DNA of 64,000 nucleotides, taken from the NCBI GenBank assembly GCA_965207755.1, contig OZ242297.1, positions 682,001-746,000 on the forward strand, given 5' to 3'. This DNA is from Aldehydirespirator sp028819505. GTDB taxonomy: Bacteria; Actinomycetota; Acidimicrobiia; Acidimicrobiales; Aldehydirespiratoraceae. Both the position numbers and the translations under genes were made by a program. This document shows, one piece after another, positions 41,309 through 49,900 of this stretch (position 1 is its first letter; every line of letters starts with the position of its first letter). The notes beneath the pieces are model-generated. The model did no database searches. It had not been told where the DNA came from and saw only the letters and a program-made list of their open reading frames with translations.

Positions 41309-42924
41309 CGTGACACACCCGGAGCTACGCGCTCGAGGGTGCGCAGTTCGAACGCGGCGACCAGCCAGTAGCCGATCACCGCCACCAGTGTCAGCACCGC
41401 CACCGACACCCACAGCACGTTGTAGTCGTTGCGGGTGAAGGCGATGACCATCACCGCCCCAATCCCGTCTCCCGTAGCCAGCCATTCGGCCACCGTGGCG
41501 CCCAGCAACGACGTGGGCACCGCGATCCGGGCCGAGGCCAGCAGGGCCGGCACAGCGGTCGGAAGGTAGGCGTTGCGCACATTGGCGGCAGATCCGGCGT
41601 CGTACGACTTGAGCACGTCAAGGATCCCCCCAGGGGTCCGGTTCATGGCCGCGTAGCAGTTGACCAGGGTCGGGAAGAAAGACATGACCGCCACGATCGC
41701 CGTCGTGGTCAGCAGGCCCCGCCCGACGAACAGGATGATCACCGGGGTGGTGACGATGATGGGGATCGACCGGAGCGCCACCGCGATCGGCATCAGCGCC
41801 CGCTCCAGCCAGGGGATGAGAATGAACACGACCGCCGTCACCACCGCGCCGATCAGCCCCGCGACGTAGCCCAGCGAAGTGGTCCACAGGGTGGTTCCCA
41901 GCGCGCCGAAGACCAATGATCGGGTCTCGGCCGCGTCCGCGTTGGTGAACAGCTCCGCCCACACGTCGAAGGGCGTCTTGGCGAAGAAGGGCTTGATCTG
42001 GAACACCCACAAGAACGCGTACCAGAAGACGAACACGACGATGATCGGGGCCGCCAGAGCGGCCAGCCGGTTGAGCAGGCCCGGCTCCTGGCGCGCGGTC
42101 GGAACGGCCCCAACGTCCAGCGCGGGCGCCCACGGGCACAGCCGCCGCCCCAGCGCACCGATCACCATGTATCCGCCCGTGGCCACGATCGTGGACAACA
42201 GTGCGATCACCCAGATCCGGTCGGTGTGCAGGGCGCCCAGCGCCCTGACCGTGAGTATCCCCAGGCCGCTGCGCGCCCCGGTGAACTCGCCGACCACCGC
42301 GCCCAGGAACGCGGCCGGCGCCGCGATCTGCAAGCCGGCGATCATCGCGGGCACCGACGCTCTGAGCCTGACCCGGCGGAACGCCGAGAACCGGCCCCGG
42401 CCGAAGGAGCGGACCACGTCGAGGGCGCTTCCCGGCGCGGTGTCGAAGCCGAGCAGGGCGGCCACGTAGGTGGTGAAGAAGACGGCCAGCGCCGACAACG
42501 TGATGGGTGTGCCGTTGCCCGGGCCGGTGATCAGCCGCAGGATCGGGGCCACTGCGATGAAGGGGAGACAGAAGATGGTCAGAGCCACCGCGCCGATGCT
42601 GCGGCGCAGCACCGGCATGATCGACGCCACTCCCGCCAAGGCTATTGCCGCCAGATTCCCCCAGAGGAAACCCCAAGCCGCAGTCTTCGTCGAGTGCCAC
42701 AGGTTGCGCAGGTAGAGGTCGCGGTACTCGAAGAAGTCGGCCACCACCGCGGTGGGCGGCGACAAGCGGTATGAGCCGGCGTACACCGTGCGGGCCAGTA
42801 GCTCCCACAGCGCTAGCACGGCGATCCCTACGGCCGCGCTGAGTACCCGCGGCGGCACCCGGTCCATCACGCCGACGGCCTGGCGGGTCGTGGCCGTGCT
42901 GCGAGTTCGGGCAGGGGCGATCAA
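41305..42924 (-). CDS. ABC transporter permease, two SsuC/TauC-type domains fused
   Basis: 539 residues, twice the usual ~260. Domain 1 (about 30-265) and domain 2 (about 290-530) each contain a permease block ending in an EAA-like loop. Domain 1 has RVRLRASVPAMIAGLQIAAP and GAVVGEFTGARSGLGIL; domain 2 has NAYLPTAVPALLASARIAVP and GATVAEWLATGDGIGAVM. The fused arrangement replaces the usual homodimer. It overlaps the ATPase gene by 4 nt upstream and the beta-subunit gene by 4 nt downstream. It is predicted to import a small organic molecule with the binding protein at 43759. Confidence 0.92.
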   Translation of the reverse strand: MIAPARTRSTATTRQAVGVMDRVPPRVLSAAVGIAVLALWELLARTVYAGSYRLSPPTAVVADFFEYRDLYLRNLWHSTKTAAWGFLWGNLAAIALAGVASIMPVLRRSIGAVALTIFCLPFIAVAPILRLITGPGNGTPITLSALAVFFTTYVAALLGFDTAPGSALDVVRSFGRGRFSAFRRVRLRASVPAMIAGLQIAAPAAFLGAVVGEFTGARSGLGILTVRALGALHTDRIWVIALLSTIVATGGYMVIGALGRRLCPWAPALDVGAVPTARQEPGLLNRLAALAAPIIVVFVFWYAFLWVFQIKPFFAKTPFDVWAELFTNADAAETRSLVFGALGTTLWTTSLGYVAGLIGAVVTAVVFILIPWLERALMPIAVALRSIPIIVTTPVIILFVGRGLLTTTAIVAVMSFFPTLVNCYAAMNRTPGGILDVLKSYDAGSAANVRNAYLPTAVPALLASARIAVPTSLLGATVAEWLATGDGIGAVMVIAFTRNDYNVLWVSVAVLTLVAVIGYWLVAAFELRTLERVAPGVSR

Positions 42925-43727
42925 CTGTCGTCTGCCTCAAGCTGAACGACCTGCCCCTCGGAGCGGTGCAGGCTGGCTGAGACTGCCTCCACCTTGGCAT
43001 GGAACTCGTCGGTGAGAAGCAGCTCCTTGGTGCGGGGCCGCCCGAATTCGATGGCGTGTTGGGCCACCACCCGGCCCGGCCGGGGCGACATGACTAGCAC
43101 GTCGTCGGCGGCATACACCGCTTCGGGGATCGAGTGGGTCACCAGGATGGTGGTGGTCCCGCGGGCCGTCCAGATGCGCTGGAGCTCGTCGTTGAGCTGC
43201 TGGCGCGTGAGGGCGTCGAGGGCGCCGAAGGGCTCGTCGAGCAGTAGCAGGTCGGGCTCGGTCACCAACGACCGGGCGATGGCGACGCGCTGGCGCATGC
43301 CGCCGGAGAGTTGCGCGGGCCGGGCCTTCTCGAATCCCTGCAGACCGACCAACTCGATCAGGTCGCTCACGGCCGCGGTGTCGTGGCGCCGACCGACGAG
43401 CTCCAGCGCGAGCCGGATGTTCGTCGAGACGGTCCGCCACGGCAGCAGCGACGGGTCCTGGAAGGCGACGCCGATGCGCTGACCCCGCCGCATCTGGTCC
43501 GGGGAGGCACCGTCCATGTCGATGGTCCCCTCGTCGGGCTCGTCCAACGCGGCCACCAGGCGCAACGCCGTGGACTTGCCACACCCCGACGGACCAATGA
43601 GCGCACTGAAACCGCCCGCGGGAACATGCATGTCCAGCCCGCGAAGGGCTTCCACCTCGCCGCCACCGAGGGCGAACGTGCGTCCGACCCCGACGACGTC
43701 TACCGGCGCTCCCCGCCGGGCCATCAC
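42921..43727 (-). CDS. ABC transporter ATP-binding protein (SsuB/TauB type)
   Basis: 268 residues. Walker A is FSALIGPSGCGKSTALRLVA, the Q-loop is VAFQDPSLLPWRTVSTNI, the signature is PAQLSGGMRQRVAIARSL, Walker B is LLLLDEPFGALDALTRQQL, and the switch His is in LVTHSIPEAVYAAD. The sequence is typical of nitrate/sulfonate/taurine-family importers. The stop overlaps the permease start by 4 nt; the gap to the binding-protein gene upstream is 31 nt. Confidence 0.94.
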   Translation of the reverse strand: MMARRGAPVDVVGVGRTFALGGGEVEALRGLDMHVPAGGFSALIGPSGCGKSTALRLVAALDEPDEGTIDMDGASPDQMRRGQRIGVAFQDPSLLPWRTVSTNIRLALELVGRRHDTAAVSDLIELVGLQGFEKARPAQLSGGMRQRVAIARSLVTEPDLLLLDEPFGALDALTRQQLNDELQRIWTARGTTTILVTHSIPEAVYAADDVLVMSPRPGRVVAQHAIEFGRPRTKELLLTDEFHAKVEAVSASLHRSEGQVVQLEADDS

Positions 43728-43758
43728 TCTCGACGGCTGAGACTGTGATTGCGCTCCG

Positions 43759-44886
43759 TCACGCCAGGACCGGGCCGTCGGCGTAGATCTCCTCCAGCAG
43801 GGATCGGTCCCACAGGTCTGCAGCCACGTCCACGCCGAGCGCGGCCAAGGTGCGGATGTTGTCCTGGACGGACTCGTCGGTGAACCACAGGAAGCCGTGC
43901 TCGTCGGTGTCTGCGCTGAACATGATCTTCAGCTGCTCGGACGCCTGCAGCTTCTGCGCATCCAGGTCGAAACCGGCGTCGGGGAACAGGTCGACGGTCA
44001 GCTGGGCGGCCGCATCGGTGTCAGTCCGGTACTCCTGCCAGCCCAGGATGTCGCCCCTCAGCAGTCCGAGCACCTGGTCGCGCCTGTTGGCCAGCGACTC
44101 CTCGGTGCATATCAAGGTCTGGCTGTGTACCGCGTAGCCGAAATCGGCGAAGAGCATGGTGGTGTTGTCGATCCCCTGGACCGTCATGGCCACCGGCAGG
44201 TCAGTGAGCCAACACAGCAGCGAGTCGACCTCGCCGTTGACCAGCGGCGCGGGGTCGTAGTCGCTGGTGATGACTTCGATCTTGCTGATGTCTACATCGT
44301 TGAGCTCTGACAGCAACTCGAGGTCGAGTTGATTGTTGAAGGCCATGCCGAGCTTCGTGCCCTCCAGATCCTTGGGTTCGTTGATCGGGTTGTCCGACAG
44401 CGAGGCGATCACGAACGGGTTCTTCTGCATGGCCACGCCCACGATCTTGAACGGTGCGCCGTCGGCTACCGATTGGCCCGTGAAGTTCGCAGCCGAGATC
44501 CCGACCAGGGCCTGATCCGCGGCCACCGCGGCGTCCGGGGACACGCCGGGTCCGCCGGGAACGAGAGACACATCGAGGCCGAAGCGCTCGTAGTAGCCCA
44601 TCTGGTGGGCGATGTAGGAGCCGCCGAACTGTACTGAGTCGAACCAGCTCAGCTGGAAGTTCACTTCCGCGAGTTCTGGAGCCGCGGTGGTTGTGGGCGC
44701 CGCGGTGGTTGCAGGCGCGGCCGTGGTTGTGGGTGCCGCGGTGGTTGCAGGCGCGGCTGTCGTGGTCGGCGCGGCCGCCTCGTCGTCGCCGCAGGCGGTC
44801 AGGATGCGCCCACCGCCGAGGATCAATCCCGCCCCAGCGGCGGTGCGCCCGATGAATCTGCGTCGTGAAAACTGGTTTGGTGCCAT
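43759..44886 (-). CDS. ABC transporter substrate-binding lipoprotein, NMT1/THI5 (SsuA-like) family, Tat signal
   Basis: 375 residues. The N-terminus SRRRFIGRTAAGAGLILGGG has a twin-arginine motif and ends in a lipobox (ILTAC), so it is a Tat-exported lipoprotein with Cys near residue 32. A Thr/Ala/Pro linker (PTTTAAPATTAAPTTTAAP) follows. The binding domain shows VNFQLSWFDSVQFGGSYIAH, YYERFGLDVSLVPGGPG and DLEGTKLGMAFNNQLDLELL, the NMT1-like fold used for pyrimidines, sulfonates and similar ligands. First gene of the importer/dioxygenase operon; the predicted operator lies 61 bp upstream of the ATG. Confidence 0.93.
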   Translation of the reverse strand: MAPNQFSRRRFIGRTAAGAGLILGGGRILTACGDDEAAAPTTTAAPATTAAPTTTAAPATTAAPTTTAAPELAEVNFQLSWFDSVQFGGSYIAHQMGYYERFGLDVSLVPGGPGVSPDAAVAADQALVGISAANFTGQSVADGAPFKIVGVAMQKNPFVIASLSDNPINEPKDLEGTKLGMAFNNQLDLELLSELNDVDISKIEVITSDYDPAPLVNGEVDSLLCWLTDLPVAMTVQGIDNTTMLFADFGYAVHSQTLICTEESLANRRDQVLGLLRGDILGWQEYRTDTDAAAQLTVDLFPDAGFDLDAQKLQASEQLKIMFSADTDEHGFLWFTDESVQDNIRTLAALGVDVAADLWDRSLLEEIYADGPVLA

Positions 44887-44946
44887 GTGGACCCTCCTGG
44901 GTGCTGGTCTCGGCGCGCTCTTGAGAGCCTGTGCCGAGGACTCATA

Positions 44947-44964
44947 GTTTGATCACATCAAAGT
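44947..44964. promoter_or_regulatory. Predicted operator GTTTGATCNNATCAAAGT, site 3
   Basis: GTTTGATCACATCAAAGT, 16 of 18 bases identical to the minus-strand reading of sites 1 and 2, differing only in the two central bases. It stands in the 167-bp gap before the importer/dioxygenase operon. Confidence 0.78.
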
Positions 44965-45053
44965 ACCACATGGCCAGAGTCCGTGCCCAAGGCGGGCGCG
45001 GCTAGCGCCGCAGTCTCCAAGGTCCTTGCCCGGTGAGGTCCGGGCACCAGAAC

Positions 45054-45755
45054 TCAGGCGGCTGGCGCGGCGCTGACGAGGATGCGTGAGGTGGCGTAGT
45101 CGCTCAGGCCGACGGGACCGCCCTCGACGTCGAGCGTGAAAGTGCCGTCGGGGGAGCGGGCCGTGACCTTGCCCGTCGATCCCGGCGTCACCCTGGCCTC
45201 CTCCAGGAACTCGAGCATCCCGGGTTGGAACTCCAACTCCTCGGGGATGCGCTGCACAGTGAACTCCCGTCCCACGTCGAGAGTTTCGAGGGCCACCATC
45301 TCCGGCGGCTCGTAGCCGGAGCCGGGGATGGGGTTGCCGTGGGGGCAGGTGGTGGGCTGCTCGAGCACCCGGATCATGGCCTTCTCCACCGCCGGGGAGA
45401 TGATGTGCTCCCACTTGCCCGCCTCCTGGTGGGCCTCGGCCCACGAGAGCCCCAGGATTTCGGTGAGGAAGCACTCGGCCAGGCGATGGCGGCGCACAAC
45501 CGTCTCGGCCAGGGAGTGGCCCTTCGGGGTGAGCGTGATGGTGCCGCGGCCCTCCTCGACGAGGCCCTCGGCTTGCATCCGCCGGATCATCTCCGAGACC
45601 GCGGGGCGCGAAATATTCAGGCGGTCGGCGATGCGGGCCTGGATCACGTCCAGGTCGTCCTCAGCCAGCTCGAAGATCGTCTCGCAGTACTCCTCGAAGG
45701 CCGGATGCCATTCGGGCGACTCGTACGGCGTCGTGTCGATCGGCGTCGAGGTCAT
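45054..45755 (-). CDS. DtxR/IdeR/MntR-family metal-dependent regulator with altered primary site
   Basis: 233 residues. Winged helix: YCETIFELAEDDLDVIQARI, ADRLNISRPAVSEMIRRMQA, GLVEEGRGTITLTPKGHSLA. Dimer/metal domain: RRHRLAECFLTEILGLSWAE, KWEHIISPAVEKAMIRVL, PTTCPHGNPIPG; a C-terminal SH3-like domain follows. Compared with IdeR, the residue matching Met10 is Glu (FEEYCETI) and the one matching Cys102 is Gly (EAGKWEH), so the iron-type primary site is lost. A manganese-type or otherwise changed specificity is likely. It lies upstream of, and reads toward, the importer operon, but no DtxR-type box was recognised there. Confidence 0.92.
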   Translation of the reverse strand: MTSTPIDTTPYESPEWHPAFEEYCETIFELAEDDLDVIQARIADRLNISRPAVSEMIRRMQAEGLVEEGRGTITLTPKGHSLAETVVRRHRLAECFLTEILGLSWAEAHQEAGKWEHIISPAVEKAMIRVLEQPTTCPHGNPIPGSGYEPPEMVALETLDVGREFTVQRIPEELEFQPGMLEFLEEARVTPGSTGKVTARSPDGTFTLDVEGGPVGLSDYATSRILVSAAPAA

Positions 45756-45780
45756 GGCACAACCATATTCGGCGGTGGAA

Positions 45781-45879
45781 CCGCTCGCGGCTACTCGCCT
45801 CGCAGCTCTGAGATGACCGCGGCGAAGCAGCCGCTCGCGGCTACTCGCCGTCCAGCTCCGAGATCACCGGGGCGAAGGC
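45781..45879. repeat. ~47-bp direct repeat at the 3' end of the LLM oxidoreductase gene
   Basis: CCGCTCGCGGCTACTCGCC begins both copies (45781 and 45831; offset 50 bp). Copy 2 encodes the actual C-terminus VISELDGE-stop; copy 1 encodes VISELRGE-stop just beyond it. Confidence 0.88.
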
Positions 45880-46788
45880 CTCGATGCCGGTGTTGTCGGC
45901 GCCCAGAACCATGTAGCTGAAGCCCCAGCGCTCTCGCCGCCGGCGAAGGGTGTCGGCGATCTCGGCCGGCGAGCCGATCAGCAGCAGCGGGATCTCGGCC
46001 ACCGTCCGGGCGGGCTGACCGAACATGGCCGCGGTGGCTTCGACGGCCTCGGTGGTGGCCCGTCCGCCCTCGGTGATCTGCCACGACGCGATCAGCACGT
46101 TGAGGACCAGATGGTCGAAGCGGTCGCCGGCCGCCTCTCGCACCCATTCGAGCTTCGTGTCGAAGCGGTCGCCGCCGAGCACGTCGTTCATGGCATCGAG
46201 GCCTATCTCGCCGGAGCGCAGATTGGCGTTCACGCCCACGATGTCGGCGTGGCGTCCGGCCAGGGTGAGCATCCGGCGCCCGCCCCCGCCGATGGCCACC
46301 GGCACCGGCGACTGCAGCGGCTTGGGCAGGCCCTCGAGGCCCCGGATGGTGTAGTGCTCGCCCTCGAAGGTGACCGGCCCGTCCTCGAAGAGGCCGCGGA
46401 TGATCTGCAGGGACTCGACCATGCGGTCGATACGCACCCCCGGCCGGTCGTATTCGAGTCCGGCCTCGTCGTAGTCGACCCGCTTCCAGCCCGCGCCGAG
46501 GCCCAGGTCCATCCGGCCGCCGGACAGGATGTCGAGGGTGGCCACCTCCTTGGCCACCATCACCGGGTGGCGGTAGTCGTTGCCGTACACGAGGGCGCTG
46601 AGCCGCAGTGTGGTGGTGGCCGCGGCTGCGGCGGCCAGTGCCGGTCCGACTGCGTACTGGTCGTCGAAGTGGTCGGGCACGACCAGGTTGGAGAAGCCCA
46701 GTTCCTCCACCCTTCTGGCCGTCTGCGGCCACGTCAGGCCGGGCATCGGTCCCTTGAGTTCAACACCGAAACGGAATGGATGAGTCAT
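45841..46788 (-). CDS. LLM-class (luciferase-like) F420-dependent oxidoreductase
   Basis: 315 residues from ATG 46788 (an upstream ATG at 46812 is possible). It has the luciferase-like barrel: FRFGVELKGPMPGLTWPQTA, LGFSNLVVPDHFDDQYAVGP, HPVMVAKEVATLDILSGGRM, DLGLGAGWKRVDYDEAGLEY and VPVAIGGGGRRMLTLAGRHA. These fit the TIGR03621-like F420 subgroup found in actinobacteria. The reaction is a hydride transfer from reduced F420 to an unknown substrate. Its end is repeated 50 bp downstream. It is divergent to lhr across a palindromic element. Confidence 0.9.
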   Translation of the reverse strand: MTHPFRFGVELKGPMPGLTWPQTARRVEELGFSNLVVPDHFDDQYAVGPALAAAAAATTTLRLSALVYGNDYRHPVMVAKEVATLDILSGGRMDLGLGAGWKRVDYDEAGLEYDRPGVRIDRMVESLQIIRGLFEDGPVTFEGEHYTIRGLEGLPKPLQSPVPVAIGGGGRRMLTLAGRHADIVGVNANLRSGEIGLDAMNDVLGGDRFDTKLEWVREAAGDRFDHLVLNVLIASWQITEGGRATTEAVEATAAMFGQPARTVAEIPLLLIGSPAEIADTLRRRRERWGFSYMVLGADNTGIEAFAPVISELDGE

Positions 46789-46838
46789 GGGGTCACTGTA
46801 GTCAGCGGGCACAGCGACGGCGCGGGCGGCCGCGACCG

Positions 46839-46885
46839 TTCTTGATGTAGTTGTGCCGCCCTGATGAGGTCAACTACGTCAAGAA
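46839..46885. repeat. Palindromic element, family 2, copy B
   Basis: Arms TTCTTGATGTAGTTG (46839-46853) and CAACTACGTCAAGAA (46871-46885), 17-base loop. Inverted relative to copy A; about 40 of 47 bases agree. It lies in the divergent LLM/lhr intergenic region. Confidence 0.88.
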
Positions 46886-46956
46886 CCCCTTGCGAACCTT
46901 GCCAAAGCGATTCGGGGCTGCGGGCGGCTGTCGCAGGGGATCGGTACGGTGGCGGC

Positions 46957-49900
46957 GTGGTGGCTGCCCCGTCTGCCGATCCGTCTGCCGACCCGCTTGC
47001 CGCATTCTCTGAGCCGACCCGGGCCTGGTTCGCGTCGGCCTTCTTGGCGCCTACCCCGCCCCAGGTGGAGGGCTGGCCGGCCATCGCGGCCGGCGATCAC
47101 ACGCTGGTGTGCGCGCCCACCGGCACCGGCAAGACCCTGGCCGCGTTCCTGTGGGCCATCGACCGGCTCATGGCGCAGGGTCATGGCGCGTCCGACTCCG
47201 GAACACGGGTGCTGTACGTGTCGCCGCTGCGGGCGCTGGCGGTGGACGTGGAGAAGAACCTGCGGGCCCCGCTGCACGGCATCCAACTGGCTGCGGAGCG
47301 CCTCGGCACGACGGTGTACGTGCCGACGGTGGGGGTGCGCACCGGAGACACCTCCGCCGACGAGCGCCGGCGGCTGGTGCGGCATCCCCCGAGCATCCTG
47401 ATCACCACCCCCGAGTCGCTGTTCCTGATGCTCACCAGCCAGGCCCGCCAGACCCTCACCGGGGTGGAGCATGTGATAGTCGACGAGATCCACGCGGTGG
47501 CGGCCAGCAAGCGGGGCGCTCACCTGATGGTGTCGCTGGAGCGTCTGGAGGAGCTGTGCGAGCGCTCGCCGCAGCGCATCGCGCTCTCCGCCACCCAGAG
47601 GCCCCTCGAAGAGATCGCCCGCTTCCTCGGAGGCCTCGACGCCGACCCCGGCGGGTCGCCGGTCCCCCGACCGGTCACCGTGGTGGACTCCGGCGCCCGT
47701 AAGGAGCTCGATGTCGAGGTGGTCGTCCCGGTGGCCGACATGGCCTCGCTGGGCGAGACGGTGGAACAGCCGGCGTCGGCCGGCGCGGCGGCCGGGCCGT
47801 TGCGGCGCAGCATCTGGCCCGCCATCCATCCGCGCCTGCTGGAGCTGGTGCAGTCCCACCGGTCCACGCTGATCTTCGCCAACGCCCGGCGGCTGGCCGA
47901 GCGGCTCGCGGCCCGGCTCAACGAGTTGCATCTGGTGGCCGAGGACGAGGAGGCGCAGAACGAGGCACGGGACGAGGCAGCGCAGGATCTTGGGGCGAGT
48001 TCTGGGTCCCTGCGACCCAATACCAACCCGAGATCCTCCGGGGCGGACGGGCCGCAGCACGTGGTTGAGTCGATCGAGAGCCTGCTGAAGGCGCCTCCGC
48101 CCGTTGCGCTGGGTGACGAGCAGGCCGGCACCGGGGCGGCCGAGGGCTTCGAGCTGGTCAAGGCCCACCACGGTTCGATCTCACGGCAGCGGCGCCGGCT
48201 GATCGAGGACGAGCTCAAGCGGGGCGAACTGCGGGGGCTGGTGGCCACCTCCACCCTCGAGCTCGGCGTCGACATGGGCGCGGTCGACCTGGTGGTGCAA
48301 GTGGCGTCGCCCGGGTCGGTGTCCTCCGGGCTGCAGCGCATCGGGCGGGCCGGGCACCGGGTGGGCGAGCCGAGCCGGGGCCGAATCTTCCCCAAGCACC
48401 GGGCCGACCTGCTGGAGGCGGCCGCGGTGGTGGAGCGCATGCACGCCGGCGAGGTGGAGCACACCCGCTACCTGCGCAACCCCCTGGACGTGGCCGCCCA
48501 GCAGATCGTGGCCATGTGCGCCATGGACGACTGGACCGTCGAGCGCCTGGCGACCGTGCTGCGACGCTGCGCCGCCTTCGCGGAGCTGTCCGACGACGTG
48601 CTGCACAGCGTGCTGGAGCTGCTGTCGGGCACCTACCCGGCCGAGGAGTTCTCCGAGCTGAGGCCCCGGGTGGTGTGGGACAGGGCCGCCGGCGTGCTGC
48701 GGGGCCGGGCCGGCGCCCAGCGCCTGGCCGTCACCAACTCGGGAACCATCCCCGACCGGGGCCTGTTCGGCGTGTTCCTGCCCGACGGCACCAGGGTGGG
48801 CGAGCTCGACGAGGAGATGGTCTACGAGAGCCGGGTGGGCGAGACGTTCCTGCTGGGCGCCAGCACCTGGCGCATCATGGAGATCACCTTCGAGCGGGTG
48901 GTGGTGACGCCCGCTCCCGGCGAGCTGGGCAAGATGCCGTTCTGGCACGGCGACGGGCCCGGCCGTCCCATCGAGCTGGGCCGGGCCGTGGGGAGCCTGG
49001 TGCGGGAGTTGCGCTCGGGCGGCAACGACGCGGCCGAGGCCCGCCTGCGGCAGCACTGCGGCCTCGACGACAGCGCCGCCGGCAACCTGCTCGCCTACCT
49101 CGAGGACCAGGCCGCGGCCACCGGGGCGGTGCCCGACGACCGCACGGTGGTGGTGGAGCGCTTCCGCGACGAGATCGGGGATTGGCGGGTGTGCGTGCTC
49201 ACCCCGTTCGGCGCCCAGGTCCACGCGCCCTGGGGGGTCGCGTTGCAGGCCCGCCTGCGGGAGGCCTGGGGCACCGAGGTGGACTTGATGTGGGGCGACG
49301 ACGGGATCGTCATGCGCCTGCCGGAGGCCGTGGACGAGCTGGTGGTGGACGACCTCCTGTTCGATCCCGACGAGGTCCGGGACCTGGTGGTGGCCCGCCT
49401 GCCCGAGACCTCGATGTTCGCGTCCCGCTTCAGGGAGTGCGCGGCCCGGGCGCTGCTGCTTCCCCGGCGCCGGCCCGACCAGCGCACGCCGCTGTGGCAG
49501 CAGCGCCAGCGGGCGGCCGACCTGCTGTCGGTGGCGGCCAAGTACCCGTCGTTCCCGGTCCTTCTCGAGACCACCCGCGAGTGCCTCAACGACGTGTTCG
49601 ACCTGCCTGCGCTGGTGGAGCTCATGGCCGACCTGCGCAACCGCCGGGTCCGGGTGGTCGCGGTGGACACCGCCCAGGCGTCGCCCTTCGCCCAGTCGCT
49701 GCTGTTCTCCTGGATCGCGGTCTACATGTACGAGGGCGACGCGCCCCTGGCCGAGCGGCGTGCCGCGGCCCTGGCCCTCGACCGCGACCTGTTGCGCGAC
49801 CTTCTGGGGGCCGAGGAGTTGCGGGAACTGCTCGATGCCGGGGTGATCGCCGATCTCGAGTTGGAGCTGCAGCGGCTGGTCGCCGGCAACCAGGCCCGGG

